Assembly: GCA_963971285.1 (NCBI GenBank)
Contig: OZ020258.1
Coordinates: forward strand, 10,870,614-10,934,613
Direction: 5' to 3'
Source of the DNA: Astropecten irregularis
Lineage: Eukaryota; Echinodermata; Asteroidea; Paxillosida; Astropectinidae
DNA length: 64,000 nt
Translations under genes and position numbers: made by a program
Part shown: in pieces, positions 12,052 through 43,379 of the stretch
How positions within the stretch are numbered: the first letter of the stretch is position 1
Layout: each line of letters opens with the position of its first letter
Notes under the pieces: generated by a model
The model's input: only the letters and a program-made list of their open reading frames with translations
Told to the model about the DNA's origin: nothing
Databases searched by the model: none

Positions 12052-12214
12052 AGGACTCCGCACTCATGACGTCACAATCAGAAGTTCAGACAAACAAGTC
12101 GCACGTGGCCCCATTAACTTACACGTAAAACGTGATATTTGTCCGAACATCTGGGTTACTATAGCTGTCGATAATAAAGGGCATATTCTATAAATCGCTC
12201 GAGCGCAGAGCCCT
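12052..12214. mobile_element. Same 160-bp MITE family, copy in A3
   Basis: TGACGTCA is present at 12,067-12,074, and the right end GCTCGAGCGCAGAGCCC is intact. Confidence 0.6.
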
Positions 12215-12503
12215 ATTGATCGAGAATGCCCTACAAGTGCATTTAATACCAAATCTTTAAACTGAGTTATGCTATCTTACATGCAGTATTGAACATTGTA
12301 CGATTCCACCGCTATCGTTCTCAACAACAAAGTTCCAGAGACATTCTCCTGCAACATAAATTATACCTGCCAGTTTAGCCTTTCGTTCTGACGTAACTAC
12401 AATTAATTTACGTTTTTCTGTACAAATTACAAGTACACCGGCAGATTTACTTTAAAGGTAGTATCATACTTTTGCAGCATACTCAAACAGAAATCATACG
12501 TGA

Positions 12504-12913
12504 ATCAGTTCCAGATGGGACTCAAGAAGAGTCTCCAGGCAGGGCTCCAGGCGGGGCTCCAGGTGGGAGTCCAGACGGGGCTCCAGGCGGGACTGCATGC
12601 GGGGCTCCAGGCGGGGCTCCAGGTGGGGCTCCAGGTGGGGCTCCGGGCTGAGCTCCAGGCGGGGCTCCAGGCTGAGCTCCAGGAGGGAATCCAGGCGGGG
12701 CTCCAGGCTGAGCTCCAGGCGGGACTCCAGGCAGGGCTCCGGGCTGAGCTCTAGGCGGGACTCCAGGCGGGGCTCCAGGCTGAGCTCCAGGCGGGACTCC
12801 AGGCTGAGCTCTAGGCGGGACTCCAGGCGGGGCTCCAGGCTGAGCTCCAGGCGGGGCTCCAGGCTGAGCTCTAGGCGGGACTCCAGGCGGGGCTCCAGGC
12901 GGGGCTCCAGGCA
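12504..12913. repeat. GC-rich 12-bp minisatellite, copy 4
   Basis: About 410 bp of the same unit in A4. Array length differs between the four copies (755, 627, 389 and 410 bp) while the flanks are almost identical, so the arrays changed length after the duplication. Confidence 0.92.
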
Positions 12914-13024
12914 GATGCAACGGATGTCTACAAGTGAAGGGAACAACATTCAAGCATGAATACAGCATTTCATGGCACATCAAAATATGGTGACAATTGA
13001 CAAAAATGACCTTTTTCTCTAATA

Positions 13025-13185
13025 GGACTCCGCACTCATGACGTCACATTCAGAAGTTCAGACAAACAAGTCGCACGTGGCCCCATTAACTTACACATAA
13101 AACGTGATATTTGTCCGAACATCCAGGTAACTATAGCTGTCGATAATAAAGGGCATATTCTATCAATTGCTCGAACGCGCAGAGC
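13025..13185. mobile_element. Same 160-bp MITE family, copy in A4
   Basis: TGACGTCA lies at 13,039-13,046. The right end has the same change as the A2 copy, which supports the pairing A2/A4 in the segmental duplication. Confidence 0.6.
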
Positions 13186-13362
13186 ATGGAACAACTTTTA
13201 AGCAAAAAAAACAGCAATATCGGTGTCACTTACTCTCACTCAGGTCGGGTAGTATTGCCGAGTGATGTTGATGAATCACCTCCAGCAGTCTCAGTCAGCT
13301 CAGTGTCCGCCTTGAGCATCTACACGTAAGTCAGCTTTTCTCTCAAGTGCAGAAACTTTCTG

Positions 13363-13588
13363 GGGCCAATTTCATAGAGCTGCTTGAGCACTGAAAACCC
13401 TGGTAAATAAAATTCCTTCTTCCAGCCTAAACTCCTTAATGAATGTTATGCTCGGCAAACAATGTCCAAATACAAGTCAAAAGCCGTAAAAATCACGTGA
13501 AAATTTGTTCGGTAATTCCTGTTTGATGCAGGAAAAATGTTCAAGCTTAAGCAATTTGTGTGTGTGCTGAAGTAGCTCTATGAAAATG
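13363..13588. mobile_element. GGGGCCAATTTCA-family MITE (in B2, twin of 9,613)
   Basis: Nearly identical to the B1 copy. Both termini are present, the right one reading AGCTCTATGAAAATGG. Confidence 0.75.
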
Positions 13589-13716
13589 GTGGGGTTAACG
13601 TACATGAATCCACAAAATGTACCGGCTTTACCAAATCTTCAAACTGAGTTTTGCTATCTTACATGCAGTATTGAACTTTGTACGATTCCACAGCTATTGA
13701 TATCATGCTCCAAAAT

Positions 13717-13772
13717 GAAGTTCCAGTTCCAGTTCCAGTTCCAGTACAAGTTCCAGTTCCAGTTCCAGTTCC
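13717..13772 (+). repeat. TTCCAG microsatellite in B2
   Basis: Counterpart of the array at 9,964 with fewer units. The flanks match B1 almost base for base. Confidence 0.85.
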
Positions 13773-14771
13773 GCCCATCAGTACAGCCACCTGGTTGGAA
13801 CTAGCCAGCCCAGTGTCCGCCTCTCCACATAGGTCAGCTTTGACCTCCCCCAACTGGTCTTTCCTCGAGAGGGTTCCCATAGGACTGTTTCTGGATGTCT
13901 TTGAACATGACCAGCTACCCGCAACCTCCCCCGCAACCTCCTCTAAGTGATCTTTGAGCTGAGGGTTGGGAGCTTTCTGATCCCATAAAGATCACCATTG
14001 GTCATCTTCAAGGGGTACCTTGCCGTTTTTGTCTATTTCGGCCGAAAATGGACTTTTTCTCTAATTGATCAGAAATGCCCTAACAAGTGAAAGGAACAAC
14101 TGCCGGGCATAAAAACAGCAATACTAGTGTCTCAGAAGGCATTGGAACTGATTTCAAGACACCTAAAAAAATGGTGAAAATTGATTAACGTTTTTGTCAA
14201 TTTTGGCCCAAAAATAGAAACATCAATATTGATGTCCTGGCATTGGAAATGATTTCATGCCATGCCGAAAATACCTAAAAATTGACAAAAATGGCAAGGG
14301 GTACATACATACATACACATTATAGGCAATCTCTTTTGCAGTCTTTACAAGATTATCTCCCCGTAGCAGCTCACAATATTCTCTCGCTAATTGACTCAAA
14401 CAAATGAGGCTTCGTTAGAATTGCATTTGCAAACTGCTTGTTTCTCTATGTGCTTTTATTTGGGACGTGGAATGTCCGGCTACGCTACATCATTTGCAGG
14501 CTAAGGGACCGATTATGTCTACATTAAGCTGTCAAGCGGGCATTATAATGATTCATGGTATAACACAGAATAAGTGTAAAGTTTCAAAAATTCAAATAGT
14601 TACCGAAATGAACCGCTAGAGAGTTTTCTGACAATATGCGAGGTTATGGCTCGCTATTCTGCCTGTTGAGACTTGAAAACTAAATCCCAACGGTCTACCA
14701 GATACTGAGAATGAATCATAAATGAGCCATGAATCATATGTTTTAAGAAGCCAAAAGTGCAGAAATTATCT

Positions 14772-15012
14772 GAGGCCAATTTCATAGAGCTGCTTAAGCA
14801 CTTAAATTTGCTTAAGCACCAAAAACATTTATTAAAGAAAATTCAGACTGCCAGCCAAAACTCCTTGTGACTAGCTCAGTAAACAATGGTCGAATACAAG
14901 TCAATAGCAGTAAAAATCACATGAAAATTTGGTTGGTGATCCTGTTTGATCAAGGAAGACTTTTCCATGCTTAAGCAATTTTTGTGCTTAAGCAGCTCTA
15001 TGAAATTGGCCC
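14772..15012. mobile_element. GGGGCCAATTTCA-family MITE (in B2)
   Basis: Left GGCCAATTTCATAGAGCTGC and right GCAGCTCTATGAAATTGGCC are perfect inverted repeats of 20 bp. It contains an uninterrupted GCTTAAGCACCAAAAAC segment, which serves as the empty-site reference for the interrupted copy at 39.8 kb. Confidence 0.8.
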
Positions 15013-15251
15013 CTGATAATGAACATGAACCTATGAAATATACCGGCTTTAATACCAAATCTTTAAACTGAGTTATGCTATCTTACATGCAGTATTGAAC
15101 ATTGTACGATTCCACCGCTACTGTTCTCAAGAACAAAGTTCCAGAGACATTCTCCTGCAACATAAATTATACCTGCCAGTTTAGCCTTTCGTTCTGACGT
15201 TACTACAATTAATTTACGTTTTTCTGTACAAATTACAAGTACACCGGCAGA

Positions 15252-15602
15252 TTTAGTTTAAAGGTATAGTATCATACTTTGGCAGCATACCGAAACAGAA
15301 ATCTTCACAGATTTACCTATAACTTACAGGGTATAAAGACAGTGATGAAAGAAACATACCGTTAAATGTTTTCTGCCTGAACTGCTGTATTTATCAAGAA
15401 AAGAGTAAAACCAAAGACCAAAGAGAAAAAATAAAAGAGAAAAGACTTAAAAAAATACTGTGGCCGTTTTCACTGTTTTCTCAATAAAACGGGCACCCTA
15501 CGGGACTGAAATTTTCACAGATGACTGTTACTGTATCTTCCTTTATATTTTTGCCAATTGTATTTCTTTGACAAGAACCAAAGTATGATATTACCTTTAA
15601 TA
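15252..15602 (-). mobile_element. TTAA-flanked MITE (family R1), copy 1
   Basis: R1 is a dispersed element of about 350 bp whose ends are AGGTAGTATCATACTTTGG and its inverse, flanked by TTAA. Left end here: TTTAAAGGTATAGTATCATA; right end: CAAAGTATGATATTACCTTT. The interior shows the family landmarks: CAGATTTACCTATAACTTAC, CAGATGACTGTTACTGTATC and a GGGCACC...ACGGGACTGAAA segment. The TTAA flank suggests a TTAA-targeting transposon (piggyBac-like) as the mobilising source; that is inference. Confidence 0.8.
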
Positions 15603-15657
15603 AGCAAAGCTGCTGATACATAAGCTTCCTTGTCAATTTTGTTTTTAATGATTCCCT

Positions 15658-16014
15658 TTAAAGGTAGTATCATACTTTGGTTTTTATAACAGAAATACAG
15701 ATTCATGGGCAAAAATATCAAGACAGATACAGTAAGAGTCATCTGTGAAAATTTCAGTCCCATACGATGCCCACTTTTTGAGAAAACAGTGAGAAACAGC
15801 CACAGTATTTTTTAAGTCTTTTCTTTTTTATTTTTGATCTTTTAAAAGATCAAAAAGATTTTCGGTCGTTGTTTAACTATTTTCTGAATAAATACACCAT
15901 TTCAGGCAGAAACATTTTAACGGTATGTTTTTACCACCACCATCTTCATACCCTGTAAGTTATAGGTAAATCTGTGAACATTTCAGTTTCTTACCAAAGT
16001 ATGATACTACCTTT
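15658..16014 (+). mobile_element. TTAA-flanked MITE (R1), copy 2
   Basis: Opposite orientation to copy 1 and only about 55 bp away, so the pair forms a large inverted repeat. Both TTAA flanks are intact. The core is TTTTAAAAGATCAAAAAGAT, followed by CACCACCATCTTCATACCCT. Confidence 0.85.
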
Positions 16015-16420
16015 AAGAGTCAAAGAAATCTTGCCTGTATATGGGCCAAATTTCAGTTGTTGGTCTAAACCCATGATTGCATTGCATGGTTGTGAAGAGC
16101 ACAGGACTAATCACATGCCCCAGTGCTGTCCCCGCATACCATGGCCAAAGAACGTGCAATGCCATAACAATTATGCAATACTGCACAAATGTTACAATGT
16201 TGAGAGATTCACAAAGGTTTCAACAGTCAACAGAATCGCCCGGAAGTCTGAAAATACACGTACATAATTTCTTGTTTTTACTAGGTTGTTTATAAGAGCT
16301 ACACATTGTACAATAAGGGAGCTAGCTTCAAAAATATATCTATCTTTACAAACTCTCCGTTAATGTATATGATTCCTACAGAACGTAACAGAATTATATG
16401 GTCATGTGATTCATGTAATA

Positions 16421-16582
16421 GGGCTCCGCGCTCGTGACATCACATTCAGAAGTTCGGACAAACAAGTCGCACGTTTCCCCATTAACTTACACGTTAATGT
16501 TGTGATATTTGTCCAAACATCCGGGTAACTATAGCTGTCGATAACAAAGGACTTTATAATATAAATAGCTCGAGTGCAGAGC
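16421..16582. mobile_element. Same 160-bp MITE family, stand-alone copy
   Basis: Left end AGGGCTCCGCGCTCGTGA and right end CTCGAGTGCAGAGCCC form an imperfect inverted repeat. It lies outside the A/B duplication, showing that this is a dispersed element and not only part of the duplicated block. Confidence 0.65.
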
Positions 16583-16584
16583 CC

Positions 16585-17820
16585 AATTGATTTAGTCTAC
16601 AGAGATCATGAACAGTATCCAGAAGACAGGCTTTACTGATTTCAAGCAGATTTATCGGAGTGAATTTCAGGGCTGACAAAAGGAGGATTTCTCAGTGGCT
16701 TGGCCTGACCAGTATTTAAGTTTCTCTCCCTTAGTATTTTGAAATCTGACTTTGAATTGCAAGTTGGAGGTTGAGCCTAGGTTGGGTACATGCCTGCGTA
16801 TTTTGACGTCAGCGCCCAGGGTAAAATCTACTACAATTGCGGCGAAATTCCCCAAATTCTTGAACCTAGCTCTTCATACATGAATGTTTTAGATTTAAGT
16901 CCCAAAATTAGTTCTGCCAGCACAAAATAAGGCTTAAAACTAACCAAATATTACGTGGGAATACATAATTGGAAATGCTACATATCTACAAAGCCACTGG
17001 CCATCTTTAAATTTTGAATAATGTTTCACTTTTTAAATATGTTCATATTTTTCAAAAAAAAATTCTAATGCGTAATAAATTAAGCTACATAATAAAATAC
17101 TGATAGAGAAGCAGAGAAGTGTAACGCGCTGAATTCACTAAGAGTTTGGGGGCGTATTGCTGCACGATCAATACCAGCAATGTTAATTATTATACATGAG
17201 CCAGACGCTGAAGCTAGCATCGCCGTCCGATTAATGAAAATTATTAAAAATGCGTCGAATTGCAGATGGGTTTCCTTTTTGCATAGCAAATCATTTTTAA
17301 AAAAAGCTTTCATGTTTTAGAATTAACCAATTTAACAATTGTATACGTCTGTGTGACAAGGCATGCCCATATATATCTGTAAGCTCAGTGCTTTACGATA
17401 GCTTGCTTACAACAGCAAGCTACGTCATCATGCACAATCTTCAGTTCATAATTTCACACGATCACCAAGTATGGGTTCTTTGAAATTCTAAAAAGTACTT
17501 CAGCATACACTTCAAGTCATGTGCTGTATGTGCTGGGCAAGCAATGTTTAAAAAAAATAATTAAAAATCCCAAACCGTTGAGTTAAACCCCTGATTCTTC
17601 AAGAGCATCGCCCCCTTCTCTACTGTAACCCTACTGCTAGAGCTCCTTTATAGAGATGGTAGCGACCAATTTCAGATTCTGGACACAAAATGGCCACCGC
17701 CATTATGTGTGCGTGCAGGATATCAGTCGGCCAGTTCTCAGTGTGCCTAATCAGGAAAAATGGAGGCCAACTTTGAAATTCTAAAAAGTACTTCAGGCTG
17801 GCTCATCCAGTGAGCTGCCT
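16585..17820. other. Unassigned sequence, no gene seen
   Basis: AT-rich DNA with short open frames only. A TGACGTCA palindrome occurs at 16,804-16,811. Nothing here resembles an exon with consistent splice sites. Confidence 0.5.
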
Positions 17821-17830
17821 AAAGTCCTGG

Positions 17831-17967
17831 AGCCGATTTCACTAAAGCTTTGCGATTATCGCTAAAGTACAAATCCATCGCTAAACGGAAAATTTATCTC
17901 AACTTTGCGTAGCAATTTTTCGTTTAGCGATGGATTTGGGCTAAAGCATTTGTGAAAATGGCCCCTG
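17831..17967. mobile_element. Fold-back element with 17-bp perfect stem
   Basis: AAATCCATCGCTAAACG at 17,871-17,887 and its exact inverse at 17,921-17,937, around a 33-base loop. Outer ends GAGCCGATTTCACTAAAGC and GTGAAAATGGCCCC are a weaker inverted pair. This is probably a MITE related to the other xxGGCC-ended elements in the window. Confidence 0.65.
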
Positions 17968-18130
17968 GTTGTCGCTATCACAACTCCTTTGAGTTGATAT
18001 TATATGCAATCAGAGCAAAGTGTCTCACTCAAGGACACAAGACATCATATTAAACAGCATAAGGGAGCCAGCCTGCTTTATCTCTATGTATCAGGGTTAC
18101 CATCATGCAAAGTCTAAATGTACATTGCTT

Positions 18131-18340
18131 TAAAGGTACAGTACAGGATTGCTAACATATCCAAACTGAAATGCTCACAGATTTACGCACAACTTTCAGG
18201 GTATGAAGATGATGATGGTAGAAACATACCGTTAAAATATAGAAATTAGTCTAACAACGACCAAAAACAGTTTTGATCTCGTGGTAAGATCAAAACCATT
18301 CTTTATGTCTTATAAGAAAAAATTCAGTCGGGTTAAAATT
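18131..18340 (-). mobile_element. Diverged R1-related MITE, truncated
   Basis: Starts TTTAAAGGTACAGTACAGGA, a variant end shared with the element at 43,022-43,376, then follows the R1 interior (GGGTATGAAGATGATGATGG, AACATACCGTTAAAAT). The right part is missing. It sits just downstream of the MIB1 stop codon. Confidence 0.6.
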
Positions 18341-18432
18341 ACTAGATTACTGTCAGTGATCTGGTGCGGCCAAAACAAAAAAAAAAGAAAAAAAAGAAAA
18401 GAAAGAAAGCGAAGAATCTTGCCGAGTGACTC

Positions 18433-38501
<20,069 letters not shown>

Positions 38502-38548
38502 CTAAAGCAGAAGAACAAAATAAGAAAAACAAAACAAGATTATTTAGA

Positions 38549-38843
38549 TTATTATTATTATTATTATTATTATTATTTATTTCTGGTAATGACAACAAGG
38601 ATTCCTCAAAAGTGCCCAAGGCACTGTAGCTCGCAAGCCTGATGAAACCTGTTATGGAAAGATGATGAGAAGAAGATACAGTTTTAGAGGTGGGAGGAAA
38701 ACCCCAGAGTAATATTCTGGGTAAAACCCACGGAATCAGGCAGGGACTGAAAACCCAATCCCCTTGTGGACTGAGCCGGACTTGAACCCGGTCCACAGAG
38801 GTGAAAGGCGAGGAAAGAACCGCTACGCCAACCTGACTCCCCT
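38549..38843 (-). mobile_element. tRNA-derived SINE with ATT tail, copy 1
   Basis: On the minus strand: A box TGGCGTAGCGGT (38,819-38,830) and B box GGGTTCAAGTCC (38,778-38,789), 29 bases apart. Then a body with CCCAGAATATTACTCTGGGG, ATCTTCTTCTCATCATCTTT and GAGCTACAGTGCCTTGGGCA, and an AAT-repeat tail (plus-strand ATT units at 38,549-38,580). A second copy lies at 54,113-54,361. Confidence 0.85.
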
Positions 38844-38957
38844 AAAATTAAATGAAAAGATGAAAGACGTTTTTAAACACTAAGTTTTTAAAAGCACTAA
38901 GCATATCACTTAAAAGTGATATGTTTTTAACAGGTCCCTGGGCTTCATAATTCCTTT

Positions 38958-39225
38958 TTAAGGTAATACCATACTTTAGTTTTTGTCAAAGAAATACAGA
39001 TTCATGGGCAACAATATCAAGGAAGATACAGTAACAGTCATCTGTGAAATTTTCAGTCCCATACGGTGCCCACTTTTTGAGAAAACAGTGAAAAACATCC
39101 ACAGTATTTTTAAAATCTTTCCATCGTTATTTTATATCTTTAAAAGATCAAAATTGTTTTTGGTCATGTGCCATCGGGAACGCTCTTAATAAGCAACCTC
39201 ATTCGCATCATGGTACTACCTCAAT
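38958..39225 (+). mobile_element. R1 MITE, right part decayed
   Basis: Left TTAAGGTAATACCATACTTT, then AAATACAGATTCATGGGCAA and CATACGGTGCCCACTTTTTG. The part after GGTCATGTGCC is lost except a possible GTACTACCT remnant. Confidence 0.7.
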
Positions 39226-39228
39226 TTC

Positions 39229-39473
39229 AGGGGCCAATTTCACGGAGCTGCTAAGCACAAACAATTGCTTAGCACAAAATGCCTAGCTAAAAAAAAACAA
39301 GCCATCATTCAAAAATTTCATTTGATGTTCATGGTCAGCAAACAACAGCCAAAGAACAATCACAAATGATACACAACACATGGACATTTAGTTGTTAATC
39401 TTGTTTTTATTAAGACACAATTGTTATGGTTGGCAAATTTTTGTGCTAAGTGGTGCCGTGAAATTGGCCCCTG
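39229..39473. mobile_element. GGGGCCAATTTCA-family MITE, complete
   Basis: Left GGGGCCAATTTCACGGAGCT and right GTGCCGTGAAATTGGCCCC are inverted. The length is about 245 bp. This is the cleanest copy of the sub-family with TGCTTAGCACAA ends. Confidence 0.8.
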
Positions 39474-39822
39474 ATTTACAACATATTGACATTCGACCCA
39501 TTTTGTAGTGGCAAGCCACACACATTTTCAAGTGAAAAAAAACTGGAAAACGTTCCATGGAAGCCAAACCAAATTGAGCCCAATGGGCCTGCCTAAACTT
39601 GACCTCGGACGCCCCAGTTTGTGAGGCAGGAAAGGTGAGGGAAGAGCTGGACAACAAATGCAGGATTGATAATTGAATTCAGACAGAGATAAGACAGAGT
39701 GATATGTTCCATGCATAATTGTATAGCTCTCTGGGTCAAGGTCCATGAAAAATGGAGCGCTGAAGTGGACTAAGGAAGATGAAAACTGCTTTCCATTGCA
39801 GCAACATTCAGTCCATGCGACC

Positions 39823-40310
39823 AATTTCAAAGAGCTGCTTAAAGGTAGTATCATACTTTGGTAAGAAACCAAAACAGAAATGTTCACAGATTTACGTATA
39901 ACTTACAGGGTATGAAGATGGTGATGGTAGAAACATATCGTTAAAATTTTTCTGCCTGAAATGCAGTTTTTATCCAGAAATTAGTAAAACAACAACCAAA
40001 AATCTTTTTGATCTTTTAAAAGATCTAAAATAAAAGAGAAAAGACTTAAGAAATACTGTGGCCGTTTTCCACTGTTTTCTAAAAAAATTGGCACCGTATG
40101 GGACTGAACTTTTCACAGATGACAGTTGTTACTGTATCTGTCTTGATATTTTTGCCCATGAATCTGTATTTCTTTGATAAAACCAAAGTATGATATTACC
40201 TTTGCACCAAAATTTGCTGAAGCACCAAAAACCTTGATCAATAAAATCAGTATGCCAGCCAAAACCCCTTGTGAATGTTATGCTCAGCAAAAAAGCAGTG
40301 GACGAGTTCG
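39823..40310. mobile_element. GGGGCCAATTTCA-family MITE split by an R1 insertion
   Basis: CCAATTTCAAAGAGCTGCTT at the left is interrupted by R1 (39,840-40,202), and GCACCAAAAACCTTGATCAA continues at the right. Uninterrupted relatives (14,772 copy) read GCTTAAGCACC here, so R1 entered exactly at TTAA. Confidence 0.8.
39840..40202 (-). mobile_element. R1 MITE inserted at TTAA
   Basis: Left TTAAAGGTAGTATCATACTT, right CCAAAGTATGATATTACCTT. The left TTAA is intact; at the right only TT of the duplicated TTAA remains before GCACC. Confidence 0.85.
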
Positions 40311-41214
40311 TGTACGCGTACTCAAACACTGGGCTGAGTATCCAGAAGCAACCCAACCATTTCCAATCATTTCATCTTCGCAGAACGTAATGGTCGCAGC
40401 ACGACAACATAAATGACAGCATCTCCACCAAAAAAAAAACCCTCCAAGTTTCATAATTATCCACTCTAAGTGATTTTACCCCAAAATTCTTCTGACAAAA
40501 TACAGGGAGACAGGACAACAATGAGAAACACTTAAAAGAGGGGGAAATGACAAAGCGGGGAAGACAAATTGAAAGCTGATGAAAGCATGGCTCGACCTTG
40601 AACTTGCATTTTAGTAAGAGTTGTCCGATAATGCCCCATAAATCAGAAATGCACACATTATTTGATTTACGGAAGAAATAAGAAGGGAAGATGAAAAACC
40701 AACAAAGGAATTGTAGGCTGATGCAAGAGAACGTGCTGACAAACAAAATAATTTCACAAATAAATAAATATACGAATAAAAAGAACCAAAAAGCATTTCT
40801 CTTCCTTGATAATATGTATTTTCCATGGACAAGAAAAGTTATGAGACTGCTTCTGGTTATGGATTAATTTAAAAGAAAAAACATTTTGTGTACACAAAGG
40901 GATATTAATATTTGGTCTTTGAATTGGTTATGTTGCCTCTGAAAATGTTACAATCTGCAGTGAATGTTCCAAGTATGGACATTTTAACATGATTTTTAGT
41001 CCCACAACAAACAACAGAATTGGAGAATTCCTTGACAAGCACACCAAATTTGTGGCAAATGAAGAAGTAAATTTGTGTTCATTCTAGTGGTTTTTGGGAT
41101 TTTAAAGATCTTCAATTTTTAATTTAGTTTTTGAGGAAGATCTTGCTAGGATCGAAATGTCAGGCCCTCCTAATACCAAGCATAATATATATTTCAGGTC
41201 AATATGAGAAATTT

Positions 41215-41302
41215 GCAGAAATTAGTAAAACAATGACCGAAAATCTTTTTGATATTTTTTTTTAAGATAAAAGAGAAAAGACTTAAGAAATACTGTGGCA
41301 GC
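41215..41302 (-). repeat. R1 interior fragment
   Basis: AATTAGTAAAACAATGACCG, AGAGAAAAGACTTAAGAAAT, ACTGTGGC. No termini are left. Confidence 0.6.
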
Positions 41303-41759
41303 AGTTTATTACTTGCAGATTTTCAATTTTTTTTATAGAAATTTTCTGAGAAAGGCTTGACATCATGAAGATAACTTTCTTCTTCTTGACAACAGAGGGC
41401 GCTTTTTAAATCATATCACATTATAATACCCTTTATATCAAAAACAAAATTAAAAATGTGCATCAAGATTGGCCCAACATCTGTTGCAGGCTGACTGATG
41501 TATTGTGCAAAAGCGCCCTCTACTGGTAAGAAAGTCAAACAGTCATACGTTGATGACCGTTCACTGCATATAACATAGGAAGTAATTAACTTGCATTCAA
41601 TGGTGAAATATGAACTAGTACAAGCAGCTGTTACTTAATTCCATTGAAATGTCAAATTGGTCTGCTCATGAATATGGAAATTCTACTAATGAATATGCAA
41701 ACAGTTTTGAGAACATACACACTGTGGGGGATATATCACAGCATGCCAGTTTATGTACT

Positions 41760-42072
41760 GAAAGGTAGTATCATATTTTGGGTTTTATCAAAGATATTAC
41801 AGATTCATGGGCAAAAATTTAATCTGTGAAAATTTCAGTCCCATACGATGCCCACTTTTTGAGAAAACAGAGAAAAATAGCCACAGTATTTCTTAAGTCT
41901 TTTCTCTTAAAAAAAAAAGATCAAAAAGATGTTCGGTCATTGTTTTACTAATTTCTGGATAAATACACCGGAAAAACTCTACCACAACCATCTTCATACC
42001 CTGTTAAGTTATACATAAATCTGTGAACATTTCTGTTTTGGTTTCTTACCAAAGTATGACACTACCTTTAAA
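41760..42072 (+). mobile_element. R1 MITE with internal deletion
   Basis: Left AAAGGTAGTATCATATTTTG, right CCAAAGTATGACACTACCTT followed by TTAA. The segment with the CAGTAACAGTCATCTGTG block is shortened. Confidence 0.75.
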
Positions 42073-42099
42073 GGGAAATGATTTTCCTCCTCAAAAGCA

Positions 42100-43020
42100 A
42101 GAAACAAAATGATAAACTGATACAGTGATGAAATTATATCTTCTGGTCAAGACCTTCCTTCAACACCCTTTAAAGATTTGATTGGACCAATTTCCAAGGT
42201 TAAAGCTTGCAGAGAATTCCTGGGTATTTTTAACCACATAACCTTATTCAACAATCTCAAGCAAGTCACAAAGTCCCCCAAGTATCCCTACTATAGTTTG
42301 ATTAACCAATCACAGTATCAAATACTAACTAGGTGGATACAACCAGATCATTTGCAAATTGGATTAGTCCATTCTAAGAAAGGGTGGGTGGAGGGGGAAG
42401 TTACAATTTTGCCAATTTACTTCAATCAAATCGACTTAAATACTCCCGTCCTTTATCTTAACACCAAACAGGATAGAATTTTTTTTCTCTCCATTTTCCC
42501 TCACCCCTGTATTGGTTACAAAAAAATAATGATTGTGCCTTACCCGTTCACATAGCTGTGCAGCCAACACCCCCGTGTAAAAAAATGTATTCATCCACTT
42601 TCCATACATCACATACATCATTTACATGGTCAACTTCATAGTAAATGTCACCAATAGGGTGGGGGGGGGGGTACATGAAATAAAAGCCACATTGTAGAAC
42701 TATGATAGGGCCTCTGGCTTGTACACATAAATATGGGAATACCATTTCCACTGGCACTGACATTTTAATATGCATGTGCGATGTTTACCTCTGTAGTATC
42801 ACCATGTTTGGTAGCTTTTGAGCCGGGTGCCGTCAACTTACAATAAATGAGAGAGAACTCTTTCCAAGATGCCTGGTACTGGCCAAATGGTGGTATACAG
42901 AGACCTAGCTAGACGATTCTTTTCTCAAAACTGGAGGAATTCTTGCCGACTTTGCGATGCAAAATCCCACAAGATTTCCTCTTCATGTTTGTCAGTTTAT
43001 AATCATCATGGCATCTTACA
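42100..43020. other. Unassigned sequence
   Basis: An open frame of 125 codons at 42,178-42,555 on the plus strand has no recognisable domain and no neighbouring coding exon. A run of 12 or more G lies near 42,660. Confidence 0.4.
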
Positions 43021-43021
43021 T

Positions 43022-43376
43022 TAAAGGCATAATACAGGATTGGTAATGGTAACAGAACAACAGACTGTTCATAATTTGATTTTTCATGAAAGAAAAACAA
43101 ATCTGTGACAATTTCAGCTCATGTCATAATCAGAAACTGTAGAAAACAGTGAAAAACGCTCACGGTATTTTCAAATCTATTCACGGGAGTTTCGATCTCA
43201 TCCTGAGATAAAAACTGTATTCAGTCATTCTTTTAGTAATTTATAGGTAAATACACCATTTCAGGCGAAAATATTTTTAGCGGTATGTTTCTACTAGCAC
43301 CATCTTCATTTCCTAAAAGTTATACGTAAATCTGTGTACATTTCTGTTTGGGTATGATGTACTGTACCTATTAAAA
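43022..43376. mobile_element. R1-related MITE, variant ends
   Basis: Left TTAAAGGCATAATACAGGAT and right GGTATGATGTACTGTACCTA; the interior has ATACACCATTTCAGGCGAAA and TAGCGGTATGTTTCTACTAG. It shares the TACAGGAT end with the 18.1-kb fragment. Confidence 0.7.
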
Positions 43377-43379
43377 TGT

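Larger units (their letters stand above)
7117..15303. repeat. Segmental tandem duplication, pattern A-A-B-A-A-B-A
   Basis: A units share a left flank (aattaatttacg..., TTAAAGG terminus), a GC-rich minisatellite, then a 160-bp MITE. B units carry a TTCCAG microsatellite and paired MITEs. Approximate bounds: A1 7,117-8,280, A2 8,281-9,430, B1 9,431-11,284, A3 11,285-12,244, A4 12,245-13,180, B2 13,181-15,049, A5 15,050-15,303. A5 lacks the minisatellite and runs into an ordinary MITE. B1 and B2 are nearly identical over more than 1.8 kb with small indels, for example extra TTCCAG units in B1. The A-A-B block (about 4 kb) was therefore duplicated in tandem. Confidence 0.88.

Noticed and set aside
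42178-42555. 125-codon plus-strand gene
   Set aside because: No domain, no codon pattern or neighbouring exons; it looks like a chance frame in AT-rich DNA.
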